Translations under genes and position numbers: made by a program
In this document: positions 46,729 through 60,029 of the stretch, piece by piece
Position numbering within the stretch: the first letter of the stretch is position 1
Layout of the letters: each line of letters opens with the position of its first letter
The notes under the pieces: generated by a model
The model's input: the letters and a program-made list of their open reading frames with translations, nothing else
The model's database searches: none
What the model was told of the DNA's origin: nothing
From: Cristatella mucedo
Taxonomy: Eukaryota > Bryozoa > Phylactolaemata > Cristatellidae
Length of the DNA: 64,000 nt
Assembly (NCBI GenBank): GCA_009760855.2
Contig: WPIO01000054.1
Coordinates: forward strand, 1,067,501-1,131,500
Direction: 5' to 3'

Positions 46729-47072
46729 GGTTTTCTCGGCGCCGACATACTGCTCAATTCTTTTGGAACAATGTCTCATGTACAGCAGCCAAACTGGACG
46801 CAAGCGAGATATGACCAGAGCGAATGGTACTGAGGCGATTAACGAACGAGAGGCAGCGTCTGTCGTCACCGACATCCCTCAGCCTAACACGGTGCCAATG
46901 ATTTACATCTGCGCGACAATGTGGCACGAGAGTGAGAAGGAAATGATCCAAATGCTTACGTCCATCGCGCGCCTGGATGAGGACCAGGCCACCCGCAAGC
47001 ACGCCCATATACTGTTGCAACTTTCGGAACCGGATGTTGTTTTCGTCGATCGAAACTACTACACTTTTGAAG
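46729..47072 (+). CDS. Chitin synthase exon, CATMWHE block
   Basis: The acceptor (cacctta cacttcag) precedes 46729 and the donor gtgaat follows 47072; phase 2 in, phase 1 out. It starts VFSAPTYCSILLEQ, matching the family's 'TP.YC...IEQ' segment before the catalytic region. It then holds VPMIYICATMWHESEKEM (CATMWHE at 46910-46930), the near-invariant block that opens the catalytic half. The end, DEDQATRKHA and YYTFE, also matches the family. In the paralogue-rich fungal enzymes this block is different, so the animal type is supported. Confidence 0.95.
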
Positions 47073-47253
47073 GTGAATAGCAATTGTAATTGTTGACTCA
47101 CTTTTTCAGCTACGTTGGCTCTACCGCATAATTTACCAACAAGCTTCGGCTGACGAATGAGGAATCGCCTTCACGTTTCTGTCATTCACCTTCGGGTTCC
47201 GCCCTATTCGTGCTACCACCTTCTTATCTCCACCAGTTTCACTTTATCAAGGG

Positions 47254-47396
<143 letters not shown>

Positions 47397-47689
47397 CCTG
47401 CATGCATGTATATATAGAAATTATAGTATATTTCTTAGTCCCGGTCTCAAGGTATTTATAATTACAATAAATACATGTTATGATGCATTATGCAAATTAT
47501 TTTATAAATTCAAATCCCTAAAGATTGTGCGTTCAATGCTTATGCTCCCTAAAACTCCCTCTAACAATTACCATTACATCATCTTGCACTATTGACAAAG
47601 TCTTTAGGCTAAGCCCTTGACCGCAATCGTCAGACATTAATGAGTCCGTGCATTAGCTATTGAATTGAATATTCCCGTCAAAAGTGTTC

Positions 47690-47860
47690 CGTAATAATAA
47701 TAATAATACATTTGTACAGCACCCTCATATAACTGAATCTCTTTCTAGGCACTTTACGGATGCTGTAGAGAAAGCATGACCACATGATTAGTGGTAACAT
47801 TTGCAGCCATCAACATGACATTGTTAGGTGTGACATGCACAGTGTCAACATGTAGATGTT
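47690..47860 (-). mobile_element. LINE-1fam 3' terminus
   Basis: 'taataataataataatacatttg' is followed by 'tctttctaggcactttacgga' and the untranslated 'gtgacatgcacagtgtcaacatg'. Confidence 0.65.
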
Positions 47861-47861
47861 T

Positions 47862-48067
47862 ACCTATATCTCGTACAAATCAAATCCTTTGGAGACAGTG
47901 CCTTTAGTTGGTATGCTCTCAAAGCCGGGAACTCACTCCCCACTTGCGTCACGACATCTCCTGGCTTGACCAATTTAAAAAGAAACTAAAAACGCATATA
48001 TTTATGACAGCATTTAGTGGGTCCCTGTGATTTGACCTTAATGTGCTTATGCGTGCTGACGCTGTGC
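47862..48067 (+). mobile_element. LINE-1fam C-terminal fragment
   Basis: 'atctcgtacaaatcaaatcctttggagac' to 'gtgctgacgctgtgcatg', the end of the coding region and start of the 3' untranslated region, in opposite orientation to its left neighbour. Confidence 0.7.
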
Positions 48068-48220
48068 ATGTTGCCGAGCTGGTTTGGTCCAGCGATAAAG
48101 GTGCTCACCCCGGCAAAGGTCAGGCTTATTTTGCGGGCTCGAGCCCCGAGGCGTATGTGAAGTGCCTGAATAGAGATTAAGTACTCTTGGGGTGCTATAC
48201 AAATGAATTCTATTTATTTT
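48068..48220 (+). mobile_element. SINE-B, well preserved
   Basis: 'ttggtccagcgataaaggtgctcaccccgg' is followed by the B box 'gcgggctcgagcccc' and the end 'gaagtgcctgaatagagattaagtactcttggggtgctatac'. It is joined to LINE-1fam pieces on both sides. Confidence 0.8.
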
Positions 48221-48224
48221 AATT

Positions 48225-48670
48225 ACAAGGTCAGTAGCAGCATGTACAGTTTCAGCAAGCATAAGCATATAAAAGATTGAATCACAGGGACCAACTAAAA
48301 GCTGTAAGGAACAGCTGCGTTTTGATCTTCTTTTTAAATTATCATCGTGCCAGTGGAAGTGGTGACGTCAGTCGGGAGTGAGTTCCAGGCTCTGGAAGCG
48401 TATGAACTAAAGGCAAGGTCTGCAAAGGTTTTGAAGTTCGTGGAAGGTATGGATAAACTATTTGAGTCAGAACAGCATGTGGCACGATGCTTGGCCTGGT
48501 GGGAGACTAGTTCTGATAGGTAGGCTGGAGCCAGAGAATGAAGGGACCTAAAAGTAAGTGACGGAATCTTGAAGTCGATACGCTGCTTGATTAGGAACCC
48601 GTGCAGGTCGGCGAGAAACGGTGCCGTATGGCTGCTTCGACGCTCACGATAGACAAGTCTTTCAGCGACA
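48225..48670 (-). mobile_element. LINE-1fam 3' fragment
   Basis: The untranslated region and C-terminal coding remnants in complement ('gaatcacagggaccaactaaaagctg', 'gcacgatgcttggcctggtggga', 'gcaggtcggcgagaaacgg'). Confidence 0.7.
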
Positions 48671-48807
48671 GTACAGGCAGTTTGCTCTACAGTTCAGATC
48701 TCTTTTCTATCGTAGGTCTCTGTTGGTTGGTAACACGGCAGCAAAGCAATATCGATGTAGCTAAAATTTAAAAAACCATGCCATTCGGTCTAACGGCCTC
48801 ACTTAGA

Positions 48808-48945
48808 GACTTAGCGGCAGAAGAGCTTTAGTGGTCATCGTTCTCGCTCGCTGTTAGCAACGTAGACTTTCCTTCTGCGTGAGTGGAACCCACGACCTGA
48901 TTTAGTAATTGCAAGCACCTACCTGCAAGGCTGAGCAGTAAAGGG
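48808..48945 (-). mobile_element. SINE-A relic
   Basis: 'tagcggcagaagagctttag', then 'gagtggaacccacgacctga' and 'gcaagcacctacctg'. It is old and degenerate. Confidence 0.45.
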
Positions 48946-49239
48946 TCAAGGGTCAAGGCTGAGCAGACGCAGCTTTTGAGCTTAAGCAACTTTAGAAGCA
49001 TCAGAAGGGACGGCTGCTGCAAGGCGTCCAGCAACGATTCAACATCGATCAACCAATCAACTTCCAGTTCTTCTACGTTGCCCCATAAGAACCTTTCCTT
49101 GGCAGCCTCGCGCCTAAGGTGCTGCTGCGTAGCGGCTATTTTTCTAGGCACCGGCACGGTGTTCGCTTAGACGGAACTGAATTGAAACGGTTGACCGACC
49201 GACTATTTTTACCATTTAGACCAGACCAAATATTGCAAT

Positions 49240-50362
49240 TCTAAAAGCTTCATTCAGAAGACTGCTTCTACAGCTAGCCATCACGTCCGATCCCTATCTA
49301 AGATTGCGAGCTGTCTTCCACAGTGGCTTGCAAAAAGTTTAACTAGCTCCTTAGTTCTGTCTCGGCTTGATTATTGTAATTCCCTTTTGGCTGGACTACC
49401 AAAAAAGGCAATGATGCCACCGCAGCTGGCCATGAATATGGCTGCAAGGCTAGTTTTATGAGTTCCAGAGGTTTGAACAGGTTTCTCCTTTGCTAAAAGA
49501 GCTAGAATGGATTCCGGTTGATCAACGGAAGCAGAGCTAAGTTCTTATGCTGATCCACGAGGCCCGCCATGGCTTGGCTCCTTCGTGCATAGCTGAACTG
49601 CTGCACCAGTTTCAGCCTTCTCTTGGCCTCGGGTCCTGTATGGACAATAAATTAGCTGTTCCATTCCTCCACTTAAAGGCTGTTGGCGACAGAAGCTTTG
49701 GCTCTGCAGGTCCTAGACTGTGGAACTCGCGTCCACAATTCTTACTCAACGACAACTAACCTCCTGCTGCCGACTATGGCTCATCCTTTTCAGCGGTCCT
49801 GAGCTGCTACTTCCATGCTACTCACTACCTCAACTGCTCTCATGACTCTGCCATGCTTCCCACTTTCACTTTGCTGCGTGAGACGAAGTCTGTTGGCTAC
49901 CGAATGGTGTACCGGAATCAGCTTAGCTGAACTGCTGCATCAGTTTCAGCCTGTTCGCGCCCTCAGGTCCTGTGTGGACAATAAATTAGCTGTCCCATTC
50001 CTCCGCTTAAAGACAGTTGGCGACAGAAGCTTTAGCTCTGCAGGTCCTAGACTGTGGAACTCGCTTCCACAATTCTTACGCAACGACATCTACTCTCCTG
50101 ATGCCGACTATGGCACATCTTTTTCAGCGGTCCTGAGCTGCTACTTCTATGCTACTCACTACCTCAACTGCTCTCCTGACTCTGCTATGCTTCCCACTTT
50201 CTCTTTGTTGCGTGAGACGAAGTCTGTTGGCTACCGAATGCTTGTACTTGAGCTTAAGCCGCTGAGGCTGTGAGTGCGCTATAAAAAAAACTCTCCTGTA
50301 TAACACCCACATGGTCTTTATGGCTTTGTGGAGTTACGGAAGGAGATACATTACATTCCGAT
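49240..50362 (+). mobile_element. LINE-2fam, two tandem 3' segments
   Basis: The longest LINE-2fam piece in the window. It holds a thumb region ('ctcggcttgattattgtaattccc', 'ctggactaccaaaaaaggc'), then the C-terminal coding end and part of the 3' untranslated region. At about 49924 the sequence returns to 'gctgaactgctgcatcagtttcagcc', matching 49583, and repeats the end through the stem-loop to the tail 'gagatacattacatt'. It is therefore either two truncated copies or an internal duplication. A minor frame shift and stops break the coding. Confidence 0.8.
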
Positions 50363-50419
50363 GTCTTTATCCTTATAATGCGGCGCCACTGTGTGTGCGT
50401 GCTGCCACGTCATTATTAT

Positions 50420-50570
50420 CTCGCGGCCCAGGGCTTAAGGCGCTCGCCTTTGACGACTGAGGTCAAGTACATCGCATTTGACGGCCAAGGGCGTTGGCTC
50501 GAGCCCCGTGGTAAATGTGAAGCACCGCTCTCTCTTGCGACACTATACACAAATGAATTATAGTTGTTAT
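50420..50570 (+). mobile_element. SINE-B
   Basis: 'ggcccagggcttaaggcgctcgcctttgacgactgaggt', B box 'ttggctcgagccccg', end 'gtgaagcaccgctctctcttgcgacactatac'. Confidence 0.7.
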
Positions 50571-50818
50571 TTATCTCGCAGCAGAACTGGCTGGATGCGG
50601 CCGGCTGTCTGGCGGTGCGACCAGACTATTTATTGTATCACACATATTTATTTTTATTTATATTTAGCGTACCAGTTTGTTTCTCATAATGAAGACGACG
50701 CTTAGTGATTTCCGCCGTGCCGATATTCCGACGCATGCCGTGCGCGCACACTGCTTCCTACTTCCGCTGGGTGGCTCGTGACGGAGTCGCCTCCTCCTGC
50801 TGTTGACGTTTGCTGCAG

Positions 50819-51075
50819 CGCACGTGTTCTTCGATGACGTCATGGAGCTGAACGATAGCGACGAGTGGACCATAAATTCGTTTGCGCGGACCTTCGTGGC
50901 AGTGGTCGATCGAGCAGTCTCCGCCGTTTACAGTAGACACGTGGAGCTACAGCCACCGGTCAAATGCTCAACCCCGTACGGCGGCCGTCTGACTTGGACG
51001 CTTCCCGGCGGCAACGAGCTGATAGTTCATCTGAAGGACAAAAACAAAGTTCGCCATCGGAAGCGATGGTCTCAG
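50819..51075 (+). CDS. Chitin synthase exon, TPYGGRL block
   Basis: The acceptor (tgttgacgtttgctgcag) precedes 50819 and the donor gtaatg follows 51075; phase 1 in, phase 0 out. The split codon with the previous exon gives Ala, so the joint reads YTFEAHVFFDD as in the family. The exon then has STPYGGRLTWTLPGGNEL and HLKDKNKVRHRKRWSQ, both near-invariant in animal chitin synthases. It lies in the cytosolic glycosyltransferase domain, which binds UDP-sugar. Confidence 0.97.
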
Positions 51076-51330
51076 GTAATGCTCGGGTGACGCTCAGGAA
51101 ATCGCTCAGCTATTATCAGCTATGTCAATTATTTATACTATTATCACCTATATCAGCTCCGGTTATTCTCGGGTCCGGCTCAGGTGACGCTCTGGTAATG
51201 CGCAGGTGCAGCTCAGGTTCTGATGCATTCGTCTTGCTTTCGATTTGATTCGTCTCGATTTCGATTGCACTTAACGCCTCTGCTGTTTGCATGTAGCAGC
51301 GTCTGGAGCTACCGGCAGGCCAAGCCTAGA

Positions 51331-51380
51331 GCTCGTAGAGCTTATCGCTCGTAGAGCTTATCGCTCGTAGAGCTTATCGC
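51331..51380. repeat. 18-base tandem repeat
   Basis: Three units of ctcgtagagcttatcg in intron DNA. Confidence 0.85.
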
Positions 51381-51779
51381 GCGGTTCCTTCCAGACACTC
51401 GTAACCTCATTGCCCTTGCTAAAGACTGCCAAAAAGAACTATGCTACGGTGTATCCAGCAGCAAGCACGCACTTTTGAAAATTGTATGGTGACCTAAATT
51501 TTGCCGACTTGATTTCGTCCACAGCGACCTTCACCCGACGGTCTGCTTGCTCCGCTTAAAATCCGCCGTCTTCACGTTTCCGCTTTGCAGCTATGTCGAA
51601 AATCCGTGCGCTTGTTGAAGGATGTCTATACACATCACTCGGTAAACTTAGCGGGTCTGCTACAAAATGCTACCTGCTACCACTTGCTAACAATAGTGCA
51701 CAAGATAATCTAGACACGCGATGATTGCGTTGAAAGAAAAAAACTAAATCCTGCCATCGAGCTCAAAAATCCAAAAGCG

Positions 51780-51975
51780 AAACTTTTCCTCACGGCATTT
51801 GCCGGGTCCTTGTGAAGTGTCCTTGGTGTGCCTATGCGTGCTAACACTGTGCATGCCATCACTAATCATTTTGGAGACATGCTTCTTTTACAGCATATGC
51901 AAAGTGCCTTGAAGATATTTAGTTCTCTGGTGGCGCTATACGATGTATTAATACCATTGTACTATTACTGTTATA
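51780..51975 (+). mobile_element. LINE-1fam 3' relic
   Basis: 'acggcatttgccgggtcctt', 'gtgcctatgcgtgctaacactgtgcatg' and 'gtgccttgaagatatttagttctctggtggcgctata'. Confidence 0.6.
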
Positions 51976-52735
51976 AGTCCATATAGCATATCCTACGTAC
52001 TGGCTCTCTGTAAAGCTATTTCCTGCCTTTAGTTGCTAGCCAAACTTTACCTTTCCTGACAACTGTCACTAACTTTCATGAACATCAGTTGTCATCTTCC
52101 ACCATCGTCTTAGGTTCTGGTAGTGCGAGTAGGTAATAGATGATTGCTTCAATCTCTAAAAAAGATTACACTGCAGGCTTTAGTGAGACATCAGTGTCTT
52201 TTACTTTTCAGTCGTAAAAATATAAGCCAATTAAAATATAGAAACAAATGGTAAAAACAATAGAAATGACTCACGATGCTCACCATTTTTATTACGTCAC
52301 TCATGCCAACTCTACCTACTATCGCCAGATGTAGAAACCTAAGCATCAGCATTTTTTTAGCGTTAATTTTTGATGAATTCTAAGCGTATCGGGACAAAAG
52401 TGAGCAAATGTGCCACTTTCCGCATGTGCCCTTAAAGAGATTAATTTGGGCCGCTATAGCGCAGTATTAAATCTGAGCGACGGCTTAGAAAATAGATCGT
52501 ATAAAACTGCCACACCTCCTGCGGGTAGTTAAAAGCAGCCTTGGATGCGCCATACTTCCGCATCCTTTTGATTCTAAGTAGTTTCTGCGTCCCTTAACTC
52601 TGTGCTCGTATTCTTTGCTCATTCGCATGGACGGCGATGGCGCACTCGGAAGATGACATGGCGAGCGCACTTCTCGAGCCTCGTCACATAATCTCGTTGC
52701 ACCACCTGTCACGCTGTTTCTCTTTTGCATTTCAG
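51976..52735. other. Intron, nothing recognised
   Basis: The open frame just upstream of 52736 is intronic read-through. The pyrimidine tract and AG at 52735 separate it from the exon. Confidence 0.5.
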
Positions 52736-53569
52736 GTCATGTACATGTATTATCTGCTAGGCCACCGGCTCCTCGGGGCGACGGACATGGCTGCCGTCGA
52801 GCGCCAGAGAAAAGAAATGATGCAAGCGGCGGCAGAGCGGGGACCGCTCTTCTTCGCCGTCGAGTCAGAGTTCCCGTCGCGGCGGCGGCGGACGCCGGAG
52901 ACCGCCGCCGCCGCCGCCGACTTGCAGATTCGAGCCGAGCACACGTTCTGCCTCGCGCTCGATGGCGACGTCGACTTCCGGCCGCAAGCGGTCCACCTGC
53001 TGGTCGACAGAATGAGGCGGAGCCGCCGGGCCGGCGTCGTCTGCGGCCGCGTACACCCCGTCGGCTCGGGCCCAATCGTCTGGTACCAGAAGTTCGAGTA
53101 CGCCGTCAGCCACTGGCTGCAGAAGGCGGCCGAGGACGTGCTCGGCTGCGTGCTGTGCGCGCCCGGCGCCTTCTCGCTGTTTCGCGCCTCGGCGCTCATG
53201 GACGACGGCGTGATGTGCTCGTATGCGAGCCACGCCACCGAGGCAGCTCACTACGTCCAGTACGAGCAGGGTGAGGACCGCTGGCTGACCACACTGCTCC
53301 TGCAGCGCGGCCACCGGGTCGAGTACGTCGCCGGCGCCGACGCCCTCACCAACGCGCCCGAGTCGTTCGGCGAACTCTTCAACCAGCGTCGCCGCTGGAC
53401 GCCGTCGACGATGGCGCACACGCTCGACCTGCTCCTGAGCTGGCGGAGCACGATGCGCGCGAACGCCGACGTGTCGCTGCCGTTCATCGTGTACCAGACG
53501 TTCGTCTTCCTGTCGTGGCTGCTCGCGCCGGCCAGCGTCATCCTCATGGTGGCCGGCGCCTTGAGCGAC
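52736..53569 (+). CDS. Chitin synthase catalytic-core exon
   Basis: The acceptor tttgcatttcag precedes 52736 and the donor gtgagt follows 53569; phase 0 both sides. In order it encodes VMYMYYLLGHRLL, a long polar loop with a five-Ala run, TFCLALDGDVDF (DGD at 52961-52969, nucleotide-sugar and metal binding), GSGPIVWYQKFEYA and CVLCAPGAFSLFR. EDRWL follows (Asp of EDRWL is the presumed catalytic base, 53273-53287), then NQRRRW (53384-53398, acceptor and product binding). A membrane span (TFVFLSWLLAPASVILMVAGA) begins the channel. All diagnostic motifs of an active family 2 chitin synthase are present. Third codon positions are almost all G or C. Confidence 0.99.
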
Positions 53570-54764
53570 GTGAGTCATTCGAGGGCATTCGGGCTTCTTC
53601 GCGCTGCTCCGCTTCGCACGAGCTTCGGAGAGACGGAGAGTGGCAGCGAGAAATGAAAGATTTAATAATCTAATAACTGTTCAATGAATGTTATTTATCA
53701 TTGATAACGAAAATATCGTTTAATAATTTTAATAATGTTTAATACATTTATTAGTGATTTAATAATTTCTATTAATTAGTTAGCCATTTTCTCTCGCCGG
53801 CGTTTAGCTGTTGCGGTGCCTGCTTTCGGCGGCTTTCGAGCGAACTTGCCGCACACAGTGCGGGTCGGTGTGATCGCTACATTAGGCCCTGGTTCAATCC
53901 AAGCGGGCGGGAAGGCAAGACGCTCGTCTTTAACGACGACCGATGCTCTGCGCTTGAGTCGTGCGGCTTTCGTATCGGCAAGAGATTTTGAGTTCTCACA
54001 GTTCTCACAGCTGGCTGCGTAAATTAATTACCAATTTTGGCAAACTTGTTTCTTCTTGTAAAACCTGCCGTCGGCCGTGTTCGGCCAGGTCTTCTTTTGA
54101 AATACTGCCATTCTTGTTTGCAAACCATCTTAAATGTGTCAGCATATATGCACTTGCACTCGCTAGAGGGCATTATGCGCTAGTACTTCGTTTGATGAGG
54201 ACGAATTATAAATTGCTAGTACTACTGATTTAAGTTCTCAACACCTGTGCTAGCTCGCCACGACATGTCAGCTGATGTATTTAATCACCAATGCGTACGA
54301 GTTTTGTGAGAGATTGTATCGCACCTTTGGCGTAACCTATATGGCCAGAGCTACCGCAGCTTCGGCTGCCGCTTCTGGCTGCTACTGCCACTTCCGGCTG
54401 CCACTTTCGACTGCCACTTCCGACTGCCACTTCCGCAATTGCCGCTGCTGCTCCAGGCGTTGCCATTTTTTGCTGCCGCTGTCAGTGAAACGAACTTTTC
54501 TTGTAAACAAAAGTTGACCGTGTGTCATTCATTTCGCAAGTGTCACATAGAACTTTTCAAAGATGCTTCCGCCAGCCTAATGAATGCAATGAGCAGTGGG
54601 AAATCGCTATTGGAAAATTCTTATATTTTATTATTATTATTATTTCTCAGGTTAGCGATAATGTTATGACCGTGTCGGGTGACGTTTACTTTGGAAACCT
54701 GTGCCAAGGAATTAGCCATGTATATATGTATATATATATATATATATACAGTATATGTGAATAC

Positions 54765-54829
<65 letters not shown>

Positions 54830-55323
54830 TGTGTGCGCTTGTGTGTGCGTGTGTGTGTGTCACTAGTCAAAAACCTGCTGCTTACCTCAAAGCCGTCTCA
54901 CCACTGCACTAAAATCACTGGAAAAAACCAATAAATAAATATATAAGACAAGCATTGATATGGAAAAGCTTGGAAATAAATTAAACTTGCTGACTCAATT
55001 TCTTAAAGCAATGCTTAGGAATGGCCCGTGTCATTAATGAAATGATATTTGCTTGGCAGTAGGCTTCATCGTCATTCGCCTACGCCCTCGCCACATTTCA
55101 AGGAAAGTGAATGTTAAGGTCTTGCAAACTTAAGGTCTTGCAAACTGGTTTCTTTCAAATATGTGAATTACGGGGCATATTACAACTTTGAAGCAGGTTA
55201 TTTTCGGACGCCCCCTAAAAGCCGCTCAGGGTTCTCCTTTCAATGAAAGCGATTCACCATCATTTGCCTGGTGCTGACCCTGCACTGACCCGGCGCCGAT
55301 CTGACGCAGTCCGATCCTTACAG
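53570..55323. other. Intron with simple repeats
   Basis: AT-rich taataattt at 53660-53785. A 'ctgccacttccg' repeat of 12-18 base period lies at 54355-54440. A compound (AT)n(GT)n microsatellite lies at 54720-54860. No gene recognised. Confidence 0.55.
54720..54860. repeat. Compound (AT)n(GT)n microsatellite
   Basis: Two (AT)n blocks, then (GT)n with gcgc interruptions near its right end. Confidence 0.95.
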
Positions 55324-55540
55324 ATGTTTGAAATGACGGTCGAGCACTCGGTGACTGTGGCAGCCGCCCCAGTGGCGTTTTTCATCATCATTTGCTTCAC
55401 GACCAGCTCGAAGACGCAGATAAACGTCGCATTCGTCATGAGTGTGGCTTCCGTTTTCCTAATGACTTCGTTGCTCGCGGTGACCTTGGTTCAATTTTCG
55501 CAGCGAAGCCCGGTGTCAATCTGGGGCGCTTTCGTTGTGC
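55324..55540 (+). CDS. Chitin synthase exon, membrane cluster after the core
   Basis: The acceptor (cgatccttacag) precedes 55324 and the donor gtaagt follows 55540; phase 0 in, phase 1 out. It encodes FEMTVEHSV, a hydrophobic span (VAAAPVAFFIIICFTTSS), K-T-Q-I, and a second span (FVMSVASVFLMTSLLAVTLVQF), then SPVSIWGAFVV. The pattern of two spans divided by S.TQI matches the family's translocation-channel segment. Confidence 0.9.
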
Positions 55541-57261
<1,721 letters not shown>

Positions 57262-57526
57262 TGCAGTGGGCGGTGTTCGTCACCACGGCCCTGCTTCACC
57301 CGAAGGAACTGACCTGCCTCGTTCACGGGCTGCTCTACTATCTCTGCGTCATATCCGGCTACGTGCTGCTCGTCATCTACTCTATGGCGAACCTGCACGA
57401 GGTGTCGTGGGGCACGCGAGAAACTGCAGAGAAGCGGCGGCGCGGCGACGGCCGAGCCGCCGCCGCCGACCGATCGGCCGACAGAAGAGAACAGGCCGAG
57501 AGGACGAGAATCCTCGGAGTTCTGGC
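57262..57526 (+). CDS. Chitin synthase exon, SWGTRE block
   Basis: The acceptor gttgcag at 57261 is chosen over the one four bases downstream because it keeps phase 1 and gives Leu at the joint (FVVLQWAVF). The exon encodes a span (LHPKELTCLVHGLLYYLC), YVLLVIYSMANLHEVSWGTRE (SWGTRE at 57405-57422) and a basic, Arg/Ala-rich cytosolic tail. SWGTRE is a hallmark of metazoan chitin synthases. The end is uncertain. A donor gtgcgt after 57526 (phase 2) fits the next exon's best acceptor. A donor gtacgt after 57590 (phase 0) would add 21 codons but needs another partner. Confidence 0.88.
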
Positions 57527-57879
57527 GTGCGTGCTCCAAAAGACGGAGATAGCGCCAACGAGGGAATGGATCGCTTCGCTTATCCGAACGGTACGTTGTT
57601 GAATTAGATTCGTCTCCTACAGAAAACGCGCCCACACTACACTATGTTGAACGGTCTTAGCACGGACCAGGCGATACGGCGGCTTCGAAAGAAACGGCCG
57701 AGTTGGCAGCGCCATCTGCCGAGCGTCCGCTATTTCGTGCGTTCACCCTTGCCACTGAGGTGTAACATGTAAACCCCTCTTCCATGACGTAGATAGCGAT
57801 CAGACTAAGACTGAACCGCCATTAATATCTGCATTAGCATTAAAGCTGACATCTCTCGAATATGAACTAAAAGGCTTGG

Positions 57880-58145
57880 TAATGTATCTCCGTCAGTAAC
57901 TCCACAAAGTCATAAAGACCATGTGGGTGTTACGCAGGAGAGTTGTGTATAGCGCACTCACAGCCTAAGCGGCTTTCGGTACGCATTCGGTAGCCAACAG
58001 ACTTGTCTCACGCAACAAAGAGAAAGTGGGAAGCATAGCAGAGTTAGGAGAGCAGTTGAGGTAGTGAGTAGCATAGAAGTAGCAGTTCAGGACCGCTGAA
58101 AAAGATGTGCCATAGTCGGCATCAGGAGAGTAGATGTCGTTCATT
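57880..58145 (-). mobile_element. LINE-2fam 3' end
   Basis: On the plus strand 'aatgtatctccgtcagtaactccacaaag', 'gcgcactcacagcctaagcggctttcggta' and 'tcaggaccgctgaaaaagatgtgcc'. It is close in sequence to the copy at 49924-50362. Confidence 0.8.
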
Positions 58146-58384
58146 TTACTTTCTGCATGGACACAGCTAGAATGATACACAGATTTCTGCAGCCTTAGAA
58201 AAAGGCAAATTTTACAACCGAAAACATAATTTCAACGACGTCCCTGCACTTTTGACCATTTTCAGGGACACGCACGGCAGCACACACAGCTGAAGGAAGC
58301 GAATCACAGTGCTAACTTTATTGTTGGCATTGCTTTTTAGTGCATGCTTGCATGTATGACTTATTAGTTATAAACGTAACATGT

Positions 58385-58530
58385 TGCCGAGCTGTTTTGG
58401 CCCACTGGTAAACGTGCTCGCACCGACCAAGCTTGGCTGAGGTCGTGGGCTCGAGCCCTTGGGGCATGTGGGAAGCATCTGTATAGAGGTTAAGTTCTCT
58501 TAGGGTGCTGTACAATTGAATTAATTTATT
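58385..58530 (+). mobile_element. SINE-B
   Basis: 'gttttggcccactggtaaacgtgctcgcacc', B box 'gtgggctcgagcccttgg', end 'tgtatagaggttaagttctcttagggtgctgtac'. Confidence 0.75.
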
Positions 58531-58534
58531 ATTA

Positions 58535-59030
58535 TTTGTTTGTATAGTGCTCAAAGAGAACTTAGTCTCTACACAGGCGCTATGAACGCACTTAAAGAGA
58601 ATCTATACACAAAGGTTATTGACAGGCACGGTAGCAAGCATGCAAAAGCAAACAGGAATACACTCACGGCCGCCATTTAATAAGACCTCCACCCAGTAAG
58701 ATGCGCTGAGTATTCCCAAAAATAGCGCCCGGCCGGAATAAAAACCAGACTGGAGTTCGCTGGAGTGAAAGGAAGGCTGACCGGAAACAGATGCGTCCTT
58801 AATGAGACAAAGCAAGGTTATTGCAGGTAGAGATCTTAGCTGGAAGTTAGCTCCAGACTTTCGATGCACGCCAGCTGAAGGTTTAATCCCCAAACGGTTG
58901 CCATTTAATGTGAGGTACAGTGAAAGGACTAGATGCAGAGGAGCAGACTTGGAATGGACGAACTCGATGAGCAAGGTCAAGGTTGGGTAGATAGCCTGTG
59001 ACAGCGAACGAAGTGAACCGTCAGCAGCCT
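58535..59030 (-). mobile_element. Possible LINE 3' fragment
   Basis: 'tttgtatagtgctcaaagagaacttagtctctacacaggcgct' resembles an antisense terminal stem-loop. A minus-strand frame at 58603-59040 is open but not recognisable. The family is uncertain. Confidence 0.35.
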
Positions 59031-59204
59031 GTCTGATCATAATCTCACCATAATCTGATTGTCTTAATCAGCAGACCAGTCTGATGATTAAGAAATCGAT
59101 TCAATATGCGTGATAGGAAACTGGTGAGGATCTGACAAAACATTTTGCTATTCGGAAGCCCATGCGCCGTCGATGGCAGACAAGACGAGCCACGAGGCTC
59201 GAAG

Positions 59205-59335
59205 TTTATATTTATATATAAATACACATTATAAATATAATATATATGATATATCTATGTAATAGCTATATAATATAATATAGGTATACATATAAATATA
59301 TATAAATGATATAATACTGTATAAAAAATAATAAT
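59205..59335. repeat. AT-rich low-complexity tract
   Basis: tataaat/atatat repeats. Confidence 0.7.
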
Positions 59336-59490
59336 AATAGCTGATTTAACAGTCTCTTTTGTATTGCCACAGAACAGCCTGTACGGCTATCACCGCTGCT
59401 TGCAGCGGCGATACAGAATCAGCTACCGAAGGATCCGAGCCCACGACCTCGGGTCCCAGGTCGTGAAAAACAACCGCCTTACCCAAGTAT
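59336..59490 (-). mobile_element. SINE-A
   Basis: 'agctgatttaacagtctcttttgtat', 'caccgctgcttgcagcggcgata', 'cccacgacctcgggtcccaggtcgtg'. The tRNA-like head is truncated. Confidence 0.7.
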
Positions 59491-60029
59491 ACATGTACAT
59501 AATATATACAATTATTATAAATCGCATTAGCAGAGGATAAGGGCACTGGCCACAAGGCGTCCTGAAGGAAGGGAACCACAATCATCTAGACGAGACGATG
59601 CAAGCGTACGAACTAGTTTGGCTGCCGCCTCACTCTAGCCTAAACGGGCTCTGACTATGGCGATGTTCCTTAGCCGAAATTAGGCTGACTTGATAGTGGG
59701 CGTGCTCGTGCAATGTGTCGCTATGCATGATATAAACTAGATTACGCTGAAATCTCGGGAGAGAGGTGCTAGCGGGACCAATCTTGAGGAATGTGCTCGT
59801 CTAACTTTCGGTTGATACCCGGTTATTCCGCTGCTGTTAGGTTAAATCTCATCATAGCTAAGCTTAAAGAAGTTCTGAGCCATTCAAACGCAAATACCGT
59901 CGATGCAGGCAGCTTGACGGAAGTGGACTCGGGAGTCGGACTGACGGAAGTGGACTCGGAGTCGGACTGAATCTAATGAGATGCAAGGCTGAGAATGGTT
60001 GACAAGGCTGAGCTGGGCAACATTGGTTA
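59491..60029. other. Intron, nothing recognised
   Basis: 'ctgacggaagtggactcgg' is repeated at about 59914 and 59940. No gene. Confidence 0.4.

Noticed and set aside
52865-53578. Minus-strand frame of 237 codons opposite the catalytic exon
   Set aside because: It is the shadow of a GC-rich coding exon. High G/C at third positions removes stops on the other strand.
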